Shown here: in pieces, positions 42,848 through 51,697 of the stretch | How the letters are laid out: each line of letters starts with the position of its first letter | How positions within the stretch are numbered: position 1 is the stretch's first letter | Assembly: GCF_027257195.1 (NCBI RefSeq) | Contig: NZ_JAPDFS010000001.1 | Coordinates: 385,256-449,255 of the forward strand | Direction of reading: 5' to 3' | DNA: 64,000 nucleotides | Source: Halorubrum sp. F4 | Lineage (GTDB): Archaea; Halobacteriota; Halobacteria; Halobacteriales; Haloferacaceae | Notes under the pieces: model-generated | Told to the model about the DNA's origin: nothing | Seen by the model: only the letters and a program-made list of their open reading frames with translations | The model's database searches: none | Made by a program: the position numbers and the translations under genes

Positions 42848-44335
42848 TCACTCCTGGGGACTGTAGTTCGGCGCCTCGTCGGTGATCATCACGTCGTGCG
42901 GGTGGCCCTCGGTCTGGCCCGCACTGGAGACGCGGACGAACCGGGCGGTCTCGTGGACTTCCGGGATCGTGCCCGCCCCGACGTACCCCATCCCGGAGCG
43001 CATGCCGCCGGTGAGCTGGTGGAGCTCCGACGCGAGGGTTCCCTTGTACGGGGTCGCGGCCTCGACGCCCTCGGGGACGAACTCCTCGTCCTCGTCGTCG
43101 TCCTTGAGGTAGCGGTCGCCGCCGCCGGACTTCATCGCGCCGACGGAGCCCATCCCGCGGTACTGTTTGTACTTCTTCCCCTGCATCGTGATGACGCGGC
43201 CGGGCGCCTCCTCGGTGCCGGCGAAGTACGAGCCGAGCATGACCGCGTCGGCTCCGGCGGCGATCGCCTTGATCGCGTCGCCGGAGTAGCGGATGCCGCC
43301 GTCGGCGATGACCGGCACGTCGCGTTCGGCGGCGACGTCCGCGACCTCGGAGACCGCGGTGATCTGCGGCATCCCCGCGCCGCTGACGACGCGAGTGGTA
43401 CAGATCGAGCCCGGGCCGATCCCGACCTTGAGCCCGTCCGCGAAGTCGACGGCCGCCTCGGCGGCCTCCCGCGTGCCGACGTTTCCGACGACGACGTCGG
43501 CCTCGACGGTCTCCTTTATCGCCTCGGCGGACTCGAGCACGTTGAGGTTGTGCGCGTGCGCGCAGTCGATGAAGAGCACGTCGGCGTCCGCCTCGTCGGC
43601 GGCGACGGCGCGCTCCTCCTCGAAGGGACCCACGGCCACGCCGGCGAGCAGTCGACCGTCGTCGTCGCGGGCGGCCTGTTCGTGCTCGCGCCGCTGTAGC
43701 ACGCCCTGCATCGTCACGAGCCCGACCAGGTGGTCGTCGTCGTCGACGACCGGAACTCGCTCGATCTTGTGGTCGTACATCAGCTCGAGCGCCTCGCGCG
43801 CGTCGACCGACTCGGGGGCGGTGATCACCTCGTCGGTCATCGCCTCGCGAACTGCGTCCTCCTCGCCGACCTCGAGGTACGGGCGGATGTCCGTCCCGGA
43901 GATGATACCGAGGACGACGTCGTCGTCGTCGACGACCGGCGCACCGGAGACGCCCTCGCGTTCCATCAGCCGATCGGCCTCACGGACCGTGTCGTCCGGC
44001 GAGACCGTGACGACGTTCTCGCGACGGATGACGAGCTCGTGGGCGCGCTTGACGCGCTCGACCTCCGCGGCGGTCTCCTCGACGGTCATGTTTCGGTGGA
44101 GGACGCCGAGACCGCCCTCGCGGGCCATCGCGATCGCGAGATCGCTCTCCGTTACCGTGTCCATCGCCGCCGAGAGGACGGGCACGTTGAGTTCGACGTT
44201 TCTCGAGACGCGAGAGGAGAGGTCCGCATCGTCGGGTTCGACGCGACTCTCCATCGGACGGAGCAGTACGTCGTCGAACGTGAGCGCTTCCGGAACGTCG
44301 AGCTTCTCCGAGAATCGACCGGAATCTGTCGCCAT
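42848..44335 (-). CDS. guaB: IMP dehydrogenase
   Basis: A 495-residue enzyme that oxidises IMP to XMP, the committed step of GMP synthesis. It has the TIM-barrel start [15 protein letters not shown], two CBS domains inserted at about residues 95-220 ([18 protein letters not shown], then [18 protein letters not shown]), the catalytic loop [17 protein letters not shown] with the active-site Cys, the IMP-binding [11 protein letters not shown] and the flap [15 protein letters not shown]. Residues downstream match full-length archaeal GuaB. ATG 44335 begins the conserved protein; a TATA-like GTTTTTGA lies about 26-33 bases upstream. Confidence 0.95.
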   Translation of the reverse strand: MATDSGRFSEKLDVPEALTFDDVLLRPMESRVEPDDADLSSRVSRNVELNVPVLSAAMDTVTESDLAIAMAREGGLGVLHRNMTVEETAAEVERVKRAHELVIRRENVVTVSPDDTVREADRLMEREGVSGAPVVDDDDVVLGIISGTDIRPYLEVGEEDAVREAMTDEVITAPESVDAREALELMYDHKIERVPVVDDDDHLVGLVTMQGVLQRREHEQAARDDDGRLLAGVAVGPFEEERAVAADEADADVLFIDCAHAHNLNVLESAEAIKETVEADVVVGNVGTREAAEAAVDFADGLKVGIGPGSICTTRVVSGAGMPQITAVSEVADVAAERDVPVIADGGIRYSGDAIKAIAAGADAVMLGSYFAGTEEAPGRVITMQGKKYKQYRGMGSVGAMKSGGGDRYLKDDDEDEEFVPEGVEAATPYKGTLASELHQLTGGMRSGMGYVGAGTIPEVHETARFVRVSSAGQTEGHPHDVMITDEAPNYSPQE

Positions 44336-44880
44336 GTAAACCGTCGTGAGAGCGGAATCAAAAACGTTGCGAGTCAGCACGGATGTGCCGGGAATTCACA
44401 TCCGATCCCGCCCGGTTGATCAGGATCATGGATGGATCGGATCGGCGGGTCGTGATGCGCACGTCCGACCGCTCCCGACACGGCGGGGTCGTCGTCCGGA
44501 AACCATCGATATCTGGATCGTTTCTCGTGGTATTCGTTTACCGATGGATCCTCGGAGAATACGCGATAGAACCTGAACATCTTCACTATCATATATAAAC
44601 ACGGATTTCGAAGCGGTCGAGTCGTGCGATCAACCCTCACACAACGTTTAACCCACGCGCGAGCCGTAATACCGGTATGGACTCCGACAGTCCCGTGAAC
44701 GTGCGTATCGCCGGTCAGCCGACGATCGAACTCGGCGCGCCCTTTACACCCGGCAATACGCACTCGGCCTTTACACGGACTCGTCGGACCTCGGTCGGCT
44801 CCGACTCCGATGACCGGATCGGTCATCGGAGGTCGTCCGCTTCCCGCCGCGTGCCCCACGGTCACGGGCATCGTCCCTGA
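44336..44880 (+). other. 545-base region with promoters but no certain gene
   Basis: Between divergent guaB and the DUF5794 gene. It contains the guaB promoter at its left end, an AT-rich patch with CATATATAAACACGG at about 44589-44603, and CGTTTAACCC at about 44643-44652. The nonamer CCTTTACAC occurs twice (near 44750 and 44770). A 5' leader for the DUF5794 gene or a small gene at 44677-44880 are the two readings. Confidence 0.4.
44677..44880 (+). CDS. Doubtful small ORF, 67 aa
   Basis: It starts 25-30 bases after CGTTTAACCC, the right spacing for a leaderless transcript, and its TGA is directly followed by the ATG of the DUF5794 gene. Against it, the second half is low-complexity Arg/Ser/His (RTRRTSVGSDSDDRIGHRR) unlike haloarchaeal proteins. 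It may simply be the leader of the downstream gene. Confidence 0.2.
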   Translation: MDSDSPVNVRIAGQPTIELGAPFTPGNTHSAFTRTRRTSVGSDSDDRIGHRRSSASRRVPHGHGHRP

Positions 44881-45897
44881 ATGAGCGTCTCACGTCACCC
44901 CGTCGCGCTCCGCCTGGAGCAGCAGGTGGGCGGCGCGACGAAGCTGCTCGCGACGGTGATGGCGCTGCCGCTCGTCGACGGCATATTCCCGGCGCTCGTG
45001 GTCGCCGGCGTGCTCGGATCGGCGGCGGGCGTCGTCGAGACCGGGATCCTCATCTTCGGCGGCTCCGCGACGATCGCCGTGATCCTCGCGGAGATGGACG
45101 GAACCCGCAGGGAGATGGTGATCTCGGTCCTGCTCATCGGTGCGGTCATCGTACCGGTCGCCGCCATCGAGGCGGCGTTCGCGCCGACCCTCCGCGGGTT
45201 CCTGGAACTCGCCATCTTCGAGCGGTTCGCCGGGCTCGTCATCCTGTCCATCGCCGCGAAGACCGCCAGCGCGGAGTTCGGCGAGTACCTCCCGAGTCCG
45301 GCCGTCATCATCGGACTGGGGCTCGTCGCGAGCTTCGATCCGGCCGGATTCGCGGTCGAGACGTCCATGGAGTACGTCGTGAACGGCACCGCGGCCGCCG
45401 CCATCGGGGTGGGCTTCGCGCTCTCGGTCGCGCTGTTGTCCCCGCATCTGCGCGGTCGCGTCGACATCGACCGGTTCCGGTTCGGATCGGCGGTCGCACT
45501 CGGCGTGCTCGCGCTTCCCATCCTGTTGCGGCCGTTCGGCCTGATGCAGACGGAGGCTCCCATCGCGTTGGCGGTACTCGGCGTCACCGCGCTGTTCGCG
45601 TACGACCCGGACGCCGACGGCATCGGAGCCCCCGGGAGCGATGACGACCCCGACGACGGGGACGACGGCTCGATAGACGCCGACGGTCCGGACGACGCGG
45701 ACGCCGCCGACGATTCGAGGGCGGACACCGACGATCCGGCGACGCCGGACCCGAGCGATCGGCCGTTGGACGCGCCGACCGATTCCGGCGGTCTCGTCGA
45801 CGACGACGTGGCGGTGGCCGCAACGAGTGACGACGGGGACGGCGAGGAGCCCTCGACCCCGTTCACCGAGGACGACTCGCGCGCGCCGTGGCTGTAG
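44881..45897 (+). CDS. DUF5794 membrane protein
   Basis: A 338-residue protein. The first 245 residues have about seven hydrophobic helices, beginning LEQQVGGATKLLATVMALPLVDGIFPALVVAG; the phrase SIAAKTASAEFGEYLP and the final ALFAYDPDADG are typical of the haloarchaeal DUF5794 family. The remaining 90 residues are a highly acidic disordered tail. The function is unknown. No clear TATA box sits at leaderless distance, so the transcript probably starts about 200 bases upstream. Confidence 0.82.
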   Translation: MSVSRHPVALRLEQQVGGATKLLATVMALPLVDGIFPALVVAGVLGSAAGVVETGILIFGGSATIAVILAEMDGTRREMVISVLLIGAVIVPVAAIEAAFAPTLRGFLELAIFERFAGLVILSIAAKTASAEFGEYLPSPAVIIGLGLVASFDPAGFAVETSMEYVVNGTAAAAIGVGFALSVALLSPHLRGRVDIDRFRFGSAVALGVLALPILLRPFGLMQTEAPIALAVLGVTALFAYDPDADGIGAPGSDDDPDDGDDGSIDADGPDDADAADDSRADTDDPATPDPSDRPLDAPTDSGGLVDDDVAVAATSDDGDGEEPSTPFTEDDSRAPWL

Positions 45898-46025
45898 CGC
45901 GGTTCGCGTCGTCTCGAGAGTCGCGTCGTCACCCACCTCGTCCCTCCTCCCGCGTCGAGGGATCGTCCTCACGATCGCCCGACCGGCTTGACGGGTTTTA
46001 GGTAGCTCCGTCGTGTACGTCGGGT

Positions 46026-46250
46026 ATGTCAAATCGCGTCGTGCAGGGTCGGATGGTGACGCCGGAAACGCTTGCAGAACTGGTCGAAGGGGAGTCGATC
46101 CTCGAAGCCGAGGACATCGCCGACGCCGACCGCGAGTGTCCCGACTGCGGTGGCGACGTCATCAGCGTCGGGTACATGCCGAGCGTCACGGAGTTCGTGA
46201 CCGGATACAAGTGCCAGGAGTGCGATTGGTCCGACGACGACCGGGAGTAG
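46026..46250 (+). CDS. DUF5795 zinc-ribbon protein, 74 aa
   Basis: A small protein with a four-cysteine zinc ribbon: CPDCGGDVIS (about residues 39-48) and YKCQECDWSDDD (about 61-72). The N-terminal half, VVQGRMVTPETLAELVEGESILEAEDI, is conserved in haloarchaea. A TATA-like GTTTTAGG lies about 25-30 bases before the ATG, so the transcript is leaderless. It is the last host gene before the tRNA at which the element begins. Function unknown. Confidence 0.85.
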   Translation: MSNRVVQGRMVTPETLAELVEGESILEAEDIADADRECPDCGGDVISVGYMPSVTEFVTGYKCQECDWSDDDRE

Positions 46251-46290
46251 TTCGACGACGGTCACGTCCCCCGATCGCTCGGGATCGAAA

Positions 46291-46302
46291 CCCCTTTATC
46301 CG
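46291..46302 (+). promoter_or_regulatory. TATA box of the tRNA-Trp gene
   Basis: CCCCTTTATCCG, centred about 35 bases upstream of the mature tRNA 5' end, giving a 5' trailer of roughly 5-10 bases. Confidence 0.5.
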
Positions 46303-46332
46303 CGTTTCGGCAACCCACACTCGCAGAAGCGC

Positions 46333-46506
46333 GGGGCTGTGGCCAAGCCAGGCATGGCGACTGACTCCAGAGGCCACGCCCGGGACGACACTCCAGACTG
46401 ATATACCGAGCGGGCGACTGATCATCGCTCGCGTTGACGACCCTCTGGAGTTCCGAGGCGTGCCGGAGATATCAGTCGATCGGGGGTTCAAATCCCTCCG
46501 GCCCCA
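46333..46506 (+). tRNA. tRNA-Trp (CCA) with a 100-base intron
   Basis: The acceptor stem GGGGCTG pairs with CGGCCCC, and the discriminator is A46506. The D stem is GCCA/TGGC, the anticodon stem ACTGA/TCAGT, and the T arm has GGTTCAAATCC. The anticodon CCA is at 46367-46369. The intron follows position 37 (46371-46470), as in other haloarchaeal tRNA-Trp genes; without it the tRNA is 74 nt. The splice region forms a bulge-helix-bulge: central helix CTCC/GGAG, 3-base bulges AGA and ATA, flanking helix GGC/GCC. The CCA end is not encoded. Its 3' exon marks the left border of the integrated element. Confidence 0.95.
46371..46470 (+). ncRNA. tRNA-Trp intron with box C/D guide RNA features
   Basis: In Haloferax volcanii this intron acts as a C/D guide RNA for 2'-O-methylation of its own pre-tRNA. 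The same design is visible here: two CTGA boxes (46398-46401 and 46418-46421), a stretch CTCTGGAGT (46443-46451) complementary to ACTCCAGAG across the 5' splice site, and CTGATAT (46398-46404) complementary to ATATCAG across the 3' splice site. Box C copies are less clear. The function is inferred from the known homolog. Confidence 0.65.
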
Positions 46507-46764
46507 CTATCTCGTTCTTCAAACGCTCTAACGGGTGAACACAGGCATTTCAGCGGTTGCCTTAAAAAGTGTTTCGAGGTACTCAGAGAAGGTACTCAAC
46601 CCCGAATCGACTGTCGGGGACTGCCGTGTTACGAAAATCCGGTACGCGGGTAGCGGTTGTGTTTGCCGGTAGGGGGCTGAGCCGTTAACGACGCCGTGGC
46701 TCGGGCCGAATAAGGGTACGAAAACAGAGAGATTCGGTGTGCGGCGGGAACACGCGAGACTTGT

Positions 46765-49700
46765 TTAGGCGAGGTCGTCGTACTCCTCCAACACCATATC
46801 GAAGTAGTCCTCGTCCATCAGGCGCGGATTGTTGACCCGACCAAAGTTATCTAACATATGCTCTATCTCATTTCGGCTTAAACCATACGCCAGCATCGCA
46901 CCAGCGTCCATTTCGGCTTGTAGTCGCTTTCTTTCTTCGTGCTTCGTTGCTGGTGTGATACCGAGTTCGTCTCTGAGTGACTCAAACTCCTCTCCGTAGC
47001 AGTTCAGTCGAGCGGCACGCTTCCAAATATGCTCGAACCATTCATCTCCGTCCGTCAACCTCGGAACCTGTGATTCACGAACTTTGTACGCCACAAGAGT
47101 ATTATCGATTTTTGTCCGCATCAGATAATCAAAGGCAAGACTATTTATCAATCCCAGAGCGGCGAACATCTCTTCATTAGTAAATCGAGGTTGGTAGATA
47201 CTCCGTAGCGGCATTTCGTCTAAATCGGATTCCTGAGCAACCGTCTCGTGTGGTCTGAATGTCCGAAGTTTGCTGTGACAGACTACTCCGGCGGGAAGGA
47301 CTGTCGCAATGAACGTCCTTTCGTTGGTAGTGTTTCCAATGTCTCTGAACGCGATTCGTGGGGTGGTACAATCAAGGAGAACATCATCCTCGGAGAGAGG
47401 CTCACCACGGGCATCTTCAAGAAGATTGTTTACAAAGCCTTTCTGAGACCCCGTTCCATCAAATTCGTTATAGAGTGCCGTTTTTAGATTACGAACCTCC
47501 TTTTCGCGGATACGGCTTTTTGCGCTGAGTTCGGTTGACACGTCCTCATCTACACTCCAAAACTCGGGGGGTTCCACGTCCAGAAATCTATCATCGTAGA
47601 CAAACTGATAGATGTTTTTTCCGCCCAGAACTGGGTAATCACCTTCGTCGGGAGATTCCACAAATCGGTCTGCATCGTATGTACGGTCTAATTCACGATG
47701 GATACTGACGTTCCAAGAATCTTCAATTGGCTCGTCAAGCGAGGGATGGTCAAGGAGTTTGCTCAAAACACCCACTTCATTTTCAGGGTCGGTATCCCCA
47801 CGCGATGAAATCTGCGGGAACAGCGCCGCTTCGGGCGAATAATTTGTTAGTACCTTACGTGGAATCTTGACTGTTTTTTCCTCAAATTTCTCAATCACAT
47901 CAATGGTCTTTTCCAAGAATATTCCTCGGAGTTCATTTGTCTGCCCACCGTTTTGGAAGGTGAGGATACCAAACCGATACTGATTGTGTAACCCCTCGAA
48001 AATGCCGTGGTTCTCGAAATGTAGGAGCGAATCCACGGTAGTATTGTTTAGTAGGTGTAACCGGAGGTCTTTGGCGGTGGAACTGGTGAATATCACATTT
48101 GGCAGGATAAGAGAAACATAGGCATCGTCTCGCGCTATGTTATATACGCGCTCTAAGAAAAGAGCAGATAACTCATTTTCTGATGTTACTTCTTTGCCGT
48201 CTACAACTGGACTCTGAAGTTCATATCCATCGGAATTATTGAAATAGTCGGCTCGTGCCTGCATCTGCTGATTATATTGTTCCCAGCCCTCCTCGATTTC
48301 GGGGTCTTCCAGTAACTCCTCCATTTTCGCGTCCTTGTTTTCCGGCATCCGAGTTCGGAAGGTCGGGTCATACCGAGAGAAAAAGTCATCTCGATTCGTC
48401 CGTAGCACATCCCAAGGCGGGTTTCCTACAACAACATCGAAGCCACCGTCGGCATAGACCTCAGCAAATTCAAGAACCCAATTGAACGGCTCTAATTCCC
48501 TGACTTCTTCCGGTGTAATATCATCAATGCCCGCATCTACGAAGTCTGAGTGAATGTCGTCTATCAGTTCTTCGCGGGCGTTCCGTAGTTTCTCGAAGGC
48601 TTGACTGCGGTGTTTTTCGGCGGTCTCGCTGTCGATAGCCTGTTCGTGTTTCTCGATTTCGTCAATAATATCCTGATAGCGGTCGCGGACGGTGTCCTCG
48701 CTGAAACTCCCGAGTCGGTACTGGTCGTCACCGTTCGTTTCGGGGAATCCCGTGTATCCAATGAGGCTGTTGCCTTCCCGCAGGTTGAAGGCTATGTTAG
48801 GTAGTGCGAGGGCGTCGTCTTCCGCGAGGTCGTCCACGTTCTCGGTTTCAAGTTCAGAAATAACCGAGAGCCAACAGCGGAGTTTCGCAATCTCCACGGC
48901 TGGCCCCATCAGGTCAACACCGTAGATGTTGTTGAGAACAGTCGTTTTCTTTAGACGGTACTCGTCTGGGTATGATTCACTTTGAGCATAGAGGGCCTTG
49001 CGGACGTTGACAATTTCTTCGAGGACGCTGGTAAGGAAGTGACCACTCCCACACGCGGGGTCAACTACACGGAACTCGTCCACCTCAGCGAGAAGGGCGC
49101 TTACCGTACTCCAGCGTCCCGGCAGGTCTTCAATGAGTTCGTAGACGGAGTTGAAGCCCGTCGCCTCGTGTTCCGGCCAGTCGGCCTCCTCTACCAGAGC
49201 AGTCTCGAAGCGGTCTAACAGAGCCGGGCGGACGGTCTCCTCAGCACAAAATCGGGTTATCTCGCTCGGCGTGTAGTACGCCCCGAGTTCCTTGTTCGTG
49301 TCCGCGTTGTCGCTGGTGATGTAGTTGATAGTCTTCTCGAAGACGTTGCCAAGAACACTCGGGTCGAGGTCGGTTGGTGCGCCCTCGGCGGAGAAAGTGT
49401 ATCGCTCCAGTAGGTCGATGATAGAGAACAGCACCGAGTTCCGCACGTCGAAGTCCTCTTCCTCAAAGTCGTCCCCATCGATGGAGGGCCGAAAGAGACC
49501 GCCGTTGAGGTACGGGATGTTCTGGAAGAGGTCGATATTCTGGACGGAGTCGGGGCGGTCGTCCGGCTTGTTGTTCATCACATCGTAGAACAGCGGTTTG
49601 CAGAACGTCTCGTAGAACGAGGCGGGATGCATCCCGTTCTCGTAGTTATCCTTGAGAGTCTGAAGGAGGTCGGGCTGAACGAGGGTCTTGTCTTCGAGGA

Positions 49701-50616
49701 ACTTGATGAATACGAGGCGGTTCATCAGTTCGACCGCGAAGAGTCGAGCGTCGTCTTCGGTGGCGGCGTCGGGGACTACAACACCATCCCCGACGAGCGA
49801 ACGGGCAGTCTCCTCACCATCGTCAACGATACCGAAGACATACCGAATATAGTCGTCATAGAACTCATCGGTGACCTGCTCCTTCTTTTGCTTGATGACC
49901 TGCCGGGCGTCTCCGGCGATGGATGTGAAGTTCTCGAACTCGAAGGTACGGATGAGCCGGGTGACGAGGTCGCGGTCGGCGTCGAAGAGGGCTTCCACCG
50001 GGTCGTCTCGCTTCCCGACCTGATTCTCGAAGAGAGCGAGGAAGACGGGCTGTAAGTCCACTTCCTCAATAGTGTTGAGTGTGTAAGAATCGGGGTCGTA
50101 CCGGACAAACACCCACCGGAGGCCGTCCGTGGCGAAGCCGAAGTCCGACTCGAACTCTCGTTGACTGAGCCAATCGCGTACCTGCCCAATACCGTGCTTA
50201 CGGCTATCGAGGTCTTTGTTGATGTGTTCGGCTTCGATAAGTAGTCGAGTGGAGTCAATTCCGTGGAAATCGCGGAGAGAGATAGTGTAGTCAGCAACTT
50301 GGGTTTGCCCGCCGGAGAGGCCACCAGCCTCGGTAGAGTATTCGTGGCCGAGCGCGTCGAGAAGAGGATTGATGACGGCTTGCTTTGTGAAAGACTCGGG
50401 CTGAAGCCCGTCTTTCGTCATCCCACTCTTGAGTTCGTAGGAACCGGGGTCGGCTCGAAGGATACTTTCGAGGGTCTCGTCGTCTATCTGGTCGCGGAGG
50501 TTCGAGACAGACTCGTTGATGGTCTCTATGAGCCGAGCCTCTTCCGGCTCGGAAACGGTTGTCTCGAAGGCATCAGCGACAAACTCGGTCGGGGTGGAGG
50601 ATGAATCGGAAGACAT
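46765..50616 (-). CDS. Type IIG restriction-modification enzyme (Eco57I-like)
   Basis: A 1283-residue single-chain enzyme. The N-terminal part has a possible PD-(D/E)XK nuclease, with Asp109 (VADYTISL) and the E-x-E of LLIEAEHINKDL (128-130). The methyltransferase has motif I DPACGSGHFL (519-528) and motif IV NPPWDV (732-737), so it methylates adenine N6; the block NKELGAYYTPSEITRFCAEE precedes motif I, as in Eco57I/PglX proteins. The C-terminal 500 residues should hold the target-recognition domain. The gene is clearly less GC-rich than the rest of the window, most of all in its 3' half (46.8-48.6 kb), suggesting separate origin. It stands at the tRNA border, a typical cargo position for anti-phage defence. 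No separate specificity subunit is seen. Confidence 0.85.
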   Translation of the reverse strand: MSSDSSSTPTEFVADAFETTVSEPEEARLIETINESVSNLRDQIDDETLESILRADPGSYELKSGMTKDGLQPESFTKQAVINPLLDALGHEYSTEAGGLSGGQTQVADYTISLRDFHGIDSTRLLIEAEHINKDLDSRKHGIGQVRDWLSQREFESDFGFATDGLRWVFVRYDPDSYTLNTIEEVDLQPVFLALFENQVGKRDDPVEALFDADRDLVTRLIRTFEFENFTSIAGDARQVIKQKKEQVTDEFYDDYIRYVFGIVDDGEETARSLVGDGVVVPDAATEDDARLFAVELMNRLVFIKFLEDKTLVQPDLLQTLKDNYENGMHPASFYETFCKPLFYDVMNNKPDDRPDSVQNIDLFQNIPYLNGGLFRPSIDGDDFEEEDFDVRNSVLFSIIDLLERYTFSAEGAPTDLDPSVLGNVFEKTINYITSDNADTNKELGAYYTPSEITRFCAEETVRPALLDRFETALVEEADWPEHEATGFNSVYELIEDLPGRWSTVSALLAEVDEFRVVDPACGSGHFLTSVLEEIVNVRKALYAQSESYPDEYRLKKTTVLNNIYGVDLMGPAVEIAKLRCWLSVISELETENVDDLAEDDALALPNIAFNLREGNSLIGYTGFPETNGDDQYRLGSFSEDTVRDRYQDIIDEIEKHEQAIDSETAEKHRSQAFEKLRNAREELIDDIHSDFVDAGIDDITPEEVRELEPFNWVLEFAEVYADGGFDVVVGNPPWDVLRTNRDDFFSRYDPTFRTRMPENKDAKMEELLEDPEIEEGWEQYNQQMQARADYFNNSDGYELQSPVVDGKEVTSENELSALFLERVYNIARDDAYVSLILPNVIFTSSTAKDLRLHLLNNTTVDSLLHFENHGIFEGLHNQYRFGILTFQNGGQTNELRGIFLEKTIDVIEKFEEKTVKIPRKVLTNYSPEAALFPQISSRGDTDPENEVGVLSKLLDHPSLDEPIEDSWNVSIHRELDRTYDADRFVESPDEGDYPVLGGKNIYQFVYDDRFLDVEPPEFWSVDEDVSTELSAKSRIREKEVRNLKTALYNEFDGTGSQKGFVNNLLEDARGEPLSEDDVLLDCTTPRIAFRDIGNTTNERTFIATVLPAGVVCHSKLRTFRPHETVAQESDLDEMPLRSIYQPRFTNEEMFAALGLINSLAFDYLMRTKIDNTLVAYKVRESQVPRLTDGDEWFEHIWKRAARLNCYGEEFESLRDELGITPATKHEERKRLQAEMDAGAMLAYGLSRNEIEHMLDNFGRVNNPRLMDEDYFDMVLEEYDDLA

Positions 50617-50699
50617 TGAGTAAATTGACTCCGTGAACTACTGCTATCTGGATGGCAAGTCCAAATAAACGTGCGGGTAAACGCTCCACTCCACGCCCT

Positions 50700-50894
50700 T
50701 TACAGAGCCACCCTCTCCATCGTCGCTGGCATCCTTGATTCGAGGTGAGCGGTCTCCGAGACCGGGAACTTCATCACGAGCGTCAACTGGAGGCAGGTGT
50801 ACCAGTTGAGGCCGTACTTGTCCGCATACGGCGGGAACCCGCTGTATTCGACTTCGATGCTAACTTCTGGGTCGGGTAAGTGATTTTCTGTCAT
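50700..50894 (-). CDS. Small protein of unknown function, 64 aa
   Basis: It follows the 262-residue gene by four bases on the same strand. The sequence (EVSIEVEYSGFPPYADKYGLNWYTCLQLTLVMKF) looks like a small beta fold. No family recognised. Confidence 0.55.
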   Translation of the reverse strand: MTENHLPDPEVSIEVEYSGFPPYADKYGLNWYTCLQLTLVMKFPVSETAHLESRMPATMERVAL

Positions 50895-50898
50895 ACGA

Positions 50899-51684
50899 TT
50901 AGTCGCGCTCAGGGATGTTTCGAGAGCCGCGCTTGTGTTGCCACATCTCGTTCCGGTACGCGGACTCCCGGCTCCCCAGAATCGTCTTCGTCTTCTGGAG
51001 GGCCGCCTGCTCGTCCTCGTTCATCTCCTTCACGACCGCGTCCGAGATGATACCGTCGCGCTTGAACGGGATTGCCTGAATCAGCGGGGTTCCCGCCGGA
51101 ATAACACCTGAGAACTCGGGGTCAGACCAGATGAACGGGAAGTTGATGTGGTTGTAATAGGAGTCGCAATCGACTACTCCCGAGAAGACCTGAAAGCGGC
51201 GCTCGATGCGGTTGAACGGCTTGGTGAACAGCACCGAATAGCCGTCGGGGACGTTGATGGCCCAGAAGTTGTGGAACTTCATAATCGGGGCCGGAAACGT
51301 CGGGAACTCGTCTCCCCCGACCTGCCCGTGGCTGTGGTTGCTAATCAGGTCGCGGTCGAAGCCCCATTGATAGTCCACGTTGCCCTCACCGTTCGAGTTG
51401 AACTGGACTTCCCCGGCGAGGGGGATAATCCAGCCCATCGAGAGGGCGTCGAGAAACGGAGCGCACCGCTTGACGGTGGACTGCTTGATGCCGTCGCCCA
51501 TCCTGCCTTCGAGGTTCTTGTACCACTCTGGGAGAACCTTGTTGGCTGGAATCGGCTCGGGGATGGCCCCGTAGAGTTCCGGCTCCGTGGCGAACTCGAT
51601 GGTCGGGTCGTCTGTGTCGAGGGCCTTGAGAGAGGCCGCGTCCTTCACTTTCTCGATGCTTCCGAATAGGTCAAATGCTGTCAT
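50899..51684 (-). CDS. Phage-type protein of unknown function, 261 aa
   Basis: Soluble alpha/beta protein with PIPANKVLPEWYKNLEG (about residues 42-58) and later FHNFWAINVPDGYSVLFTKPFNR and DCDSYYNHINFPFIW. I recall similar sequences in phage proteins of unknown function (compare the DUF6065 type), but cannot assign a role. Its start has a variant of the start-associated motif, and the upstream gene's TAA stop lies inside that motif, nine bases before the ATG. Confidence 0.7.
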   Translation of the reverse strand: MTAFDLFGSIEKVKDAASLKALDTDDPTIEFATEPELYGAIPEPIPANKVLPEWYKNLEGRMGDGIKQSTVKRCAPFLDALSMGWIIPLAGEVQFNSNGEGNVDYQWGFDRDLISNHSHGQVGGDEFPTFPAPIMKFHNFWAINVPDGYSVLFTKPFNRIERRFQVFSGVVDCDSYYNHINFPFIWSDPEFSGVIPAGTPLIQAIPFKRDGIISDAVVKEMNEDEQAALQKTKTILGSRESAYRNEMWQHKRGSRNIPERD

Positions 51685-51697
51685 TAGGTCTGGTTAG
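51685..51697 (-). promoter_or_regulatory. Start-associated motif, variant (copy 8)
   Basis: Minus strand CTAACCAGACCTA directly before ATG. The TAA inside it is the stop codon of the upstream gene. It differs from the consensus in the last bases. Confidence 0.6.

Noticed and set aside
44374..44871. 165-codon minus-strand frame upstream of DUF5794
   Set aside because: Amino acid composition is basic and Cys/His-rich, unlike haloarchaeal proteins, and it crosses AT-rich promoter sequence.
46507..46764. Integrase or gene remnant between tRNA-Trp and the restriction gene
   Set aside because: No open frame with recombinase motifs could be seen in either direction; the stretch is left as non-coding.
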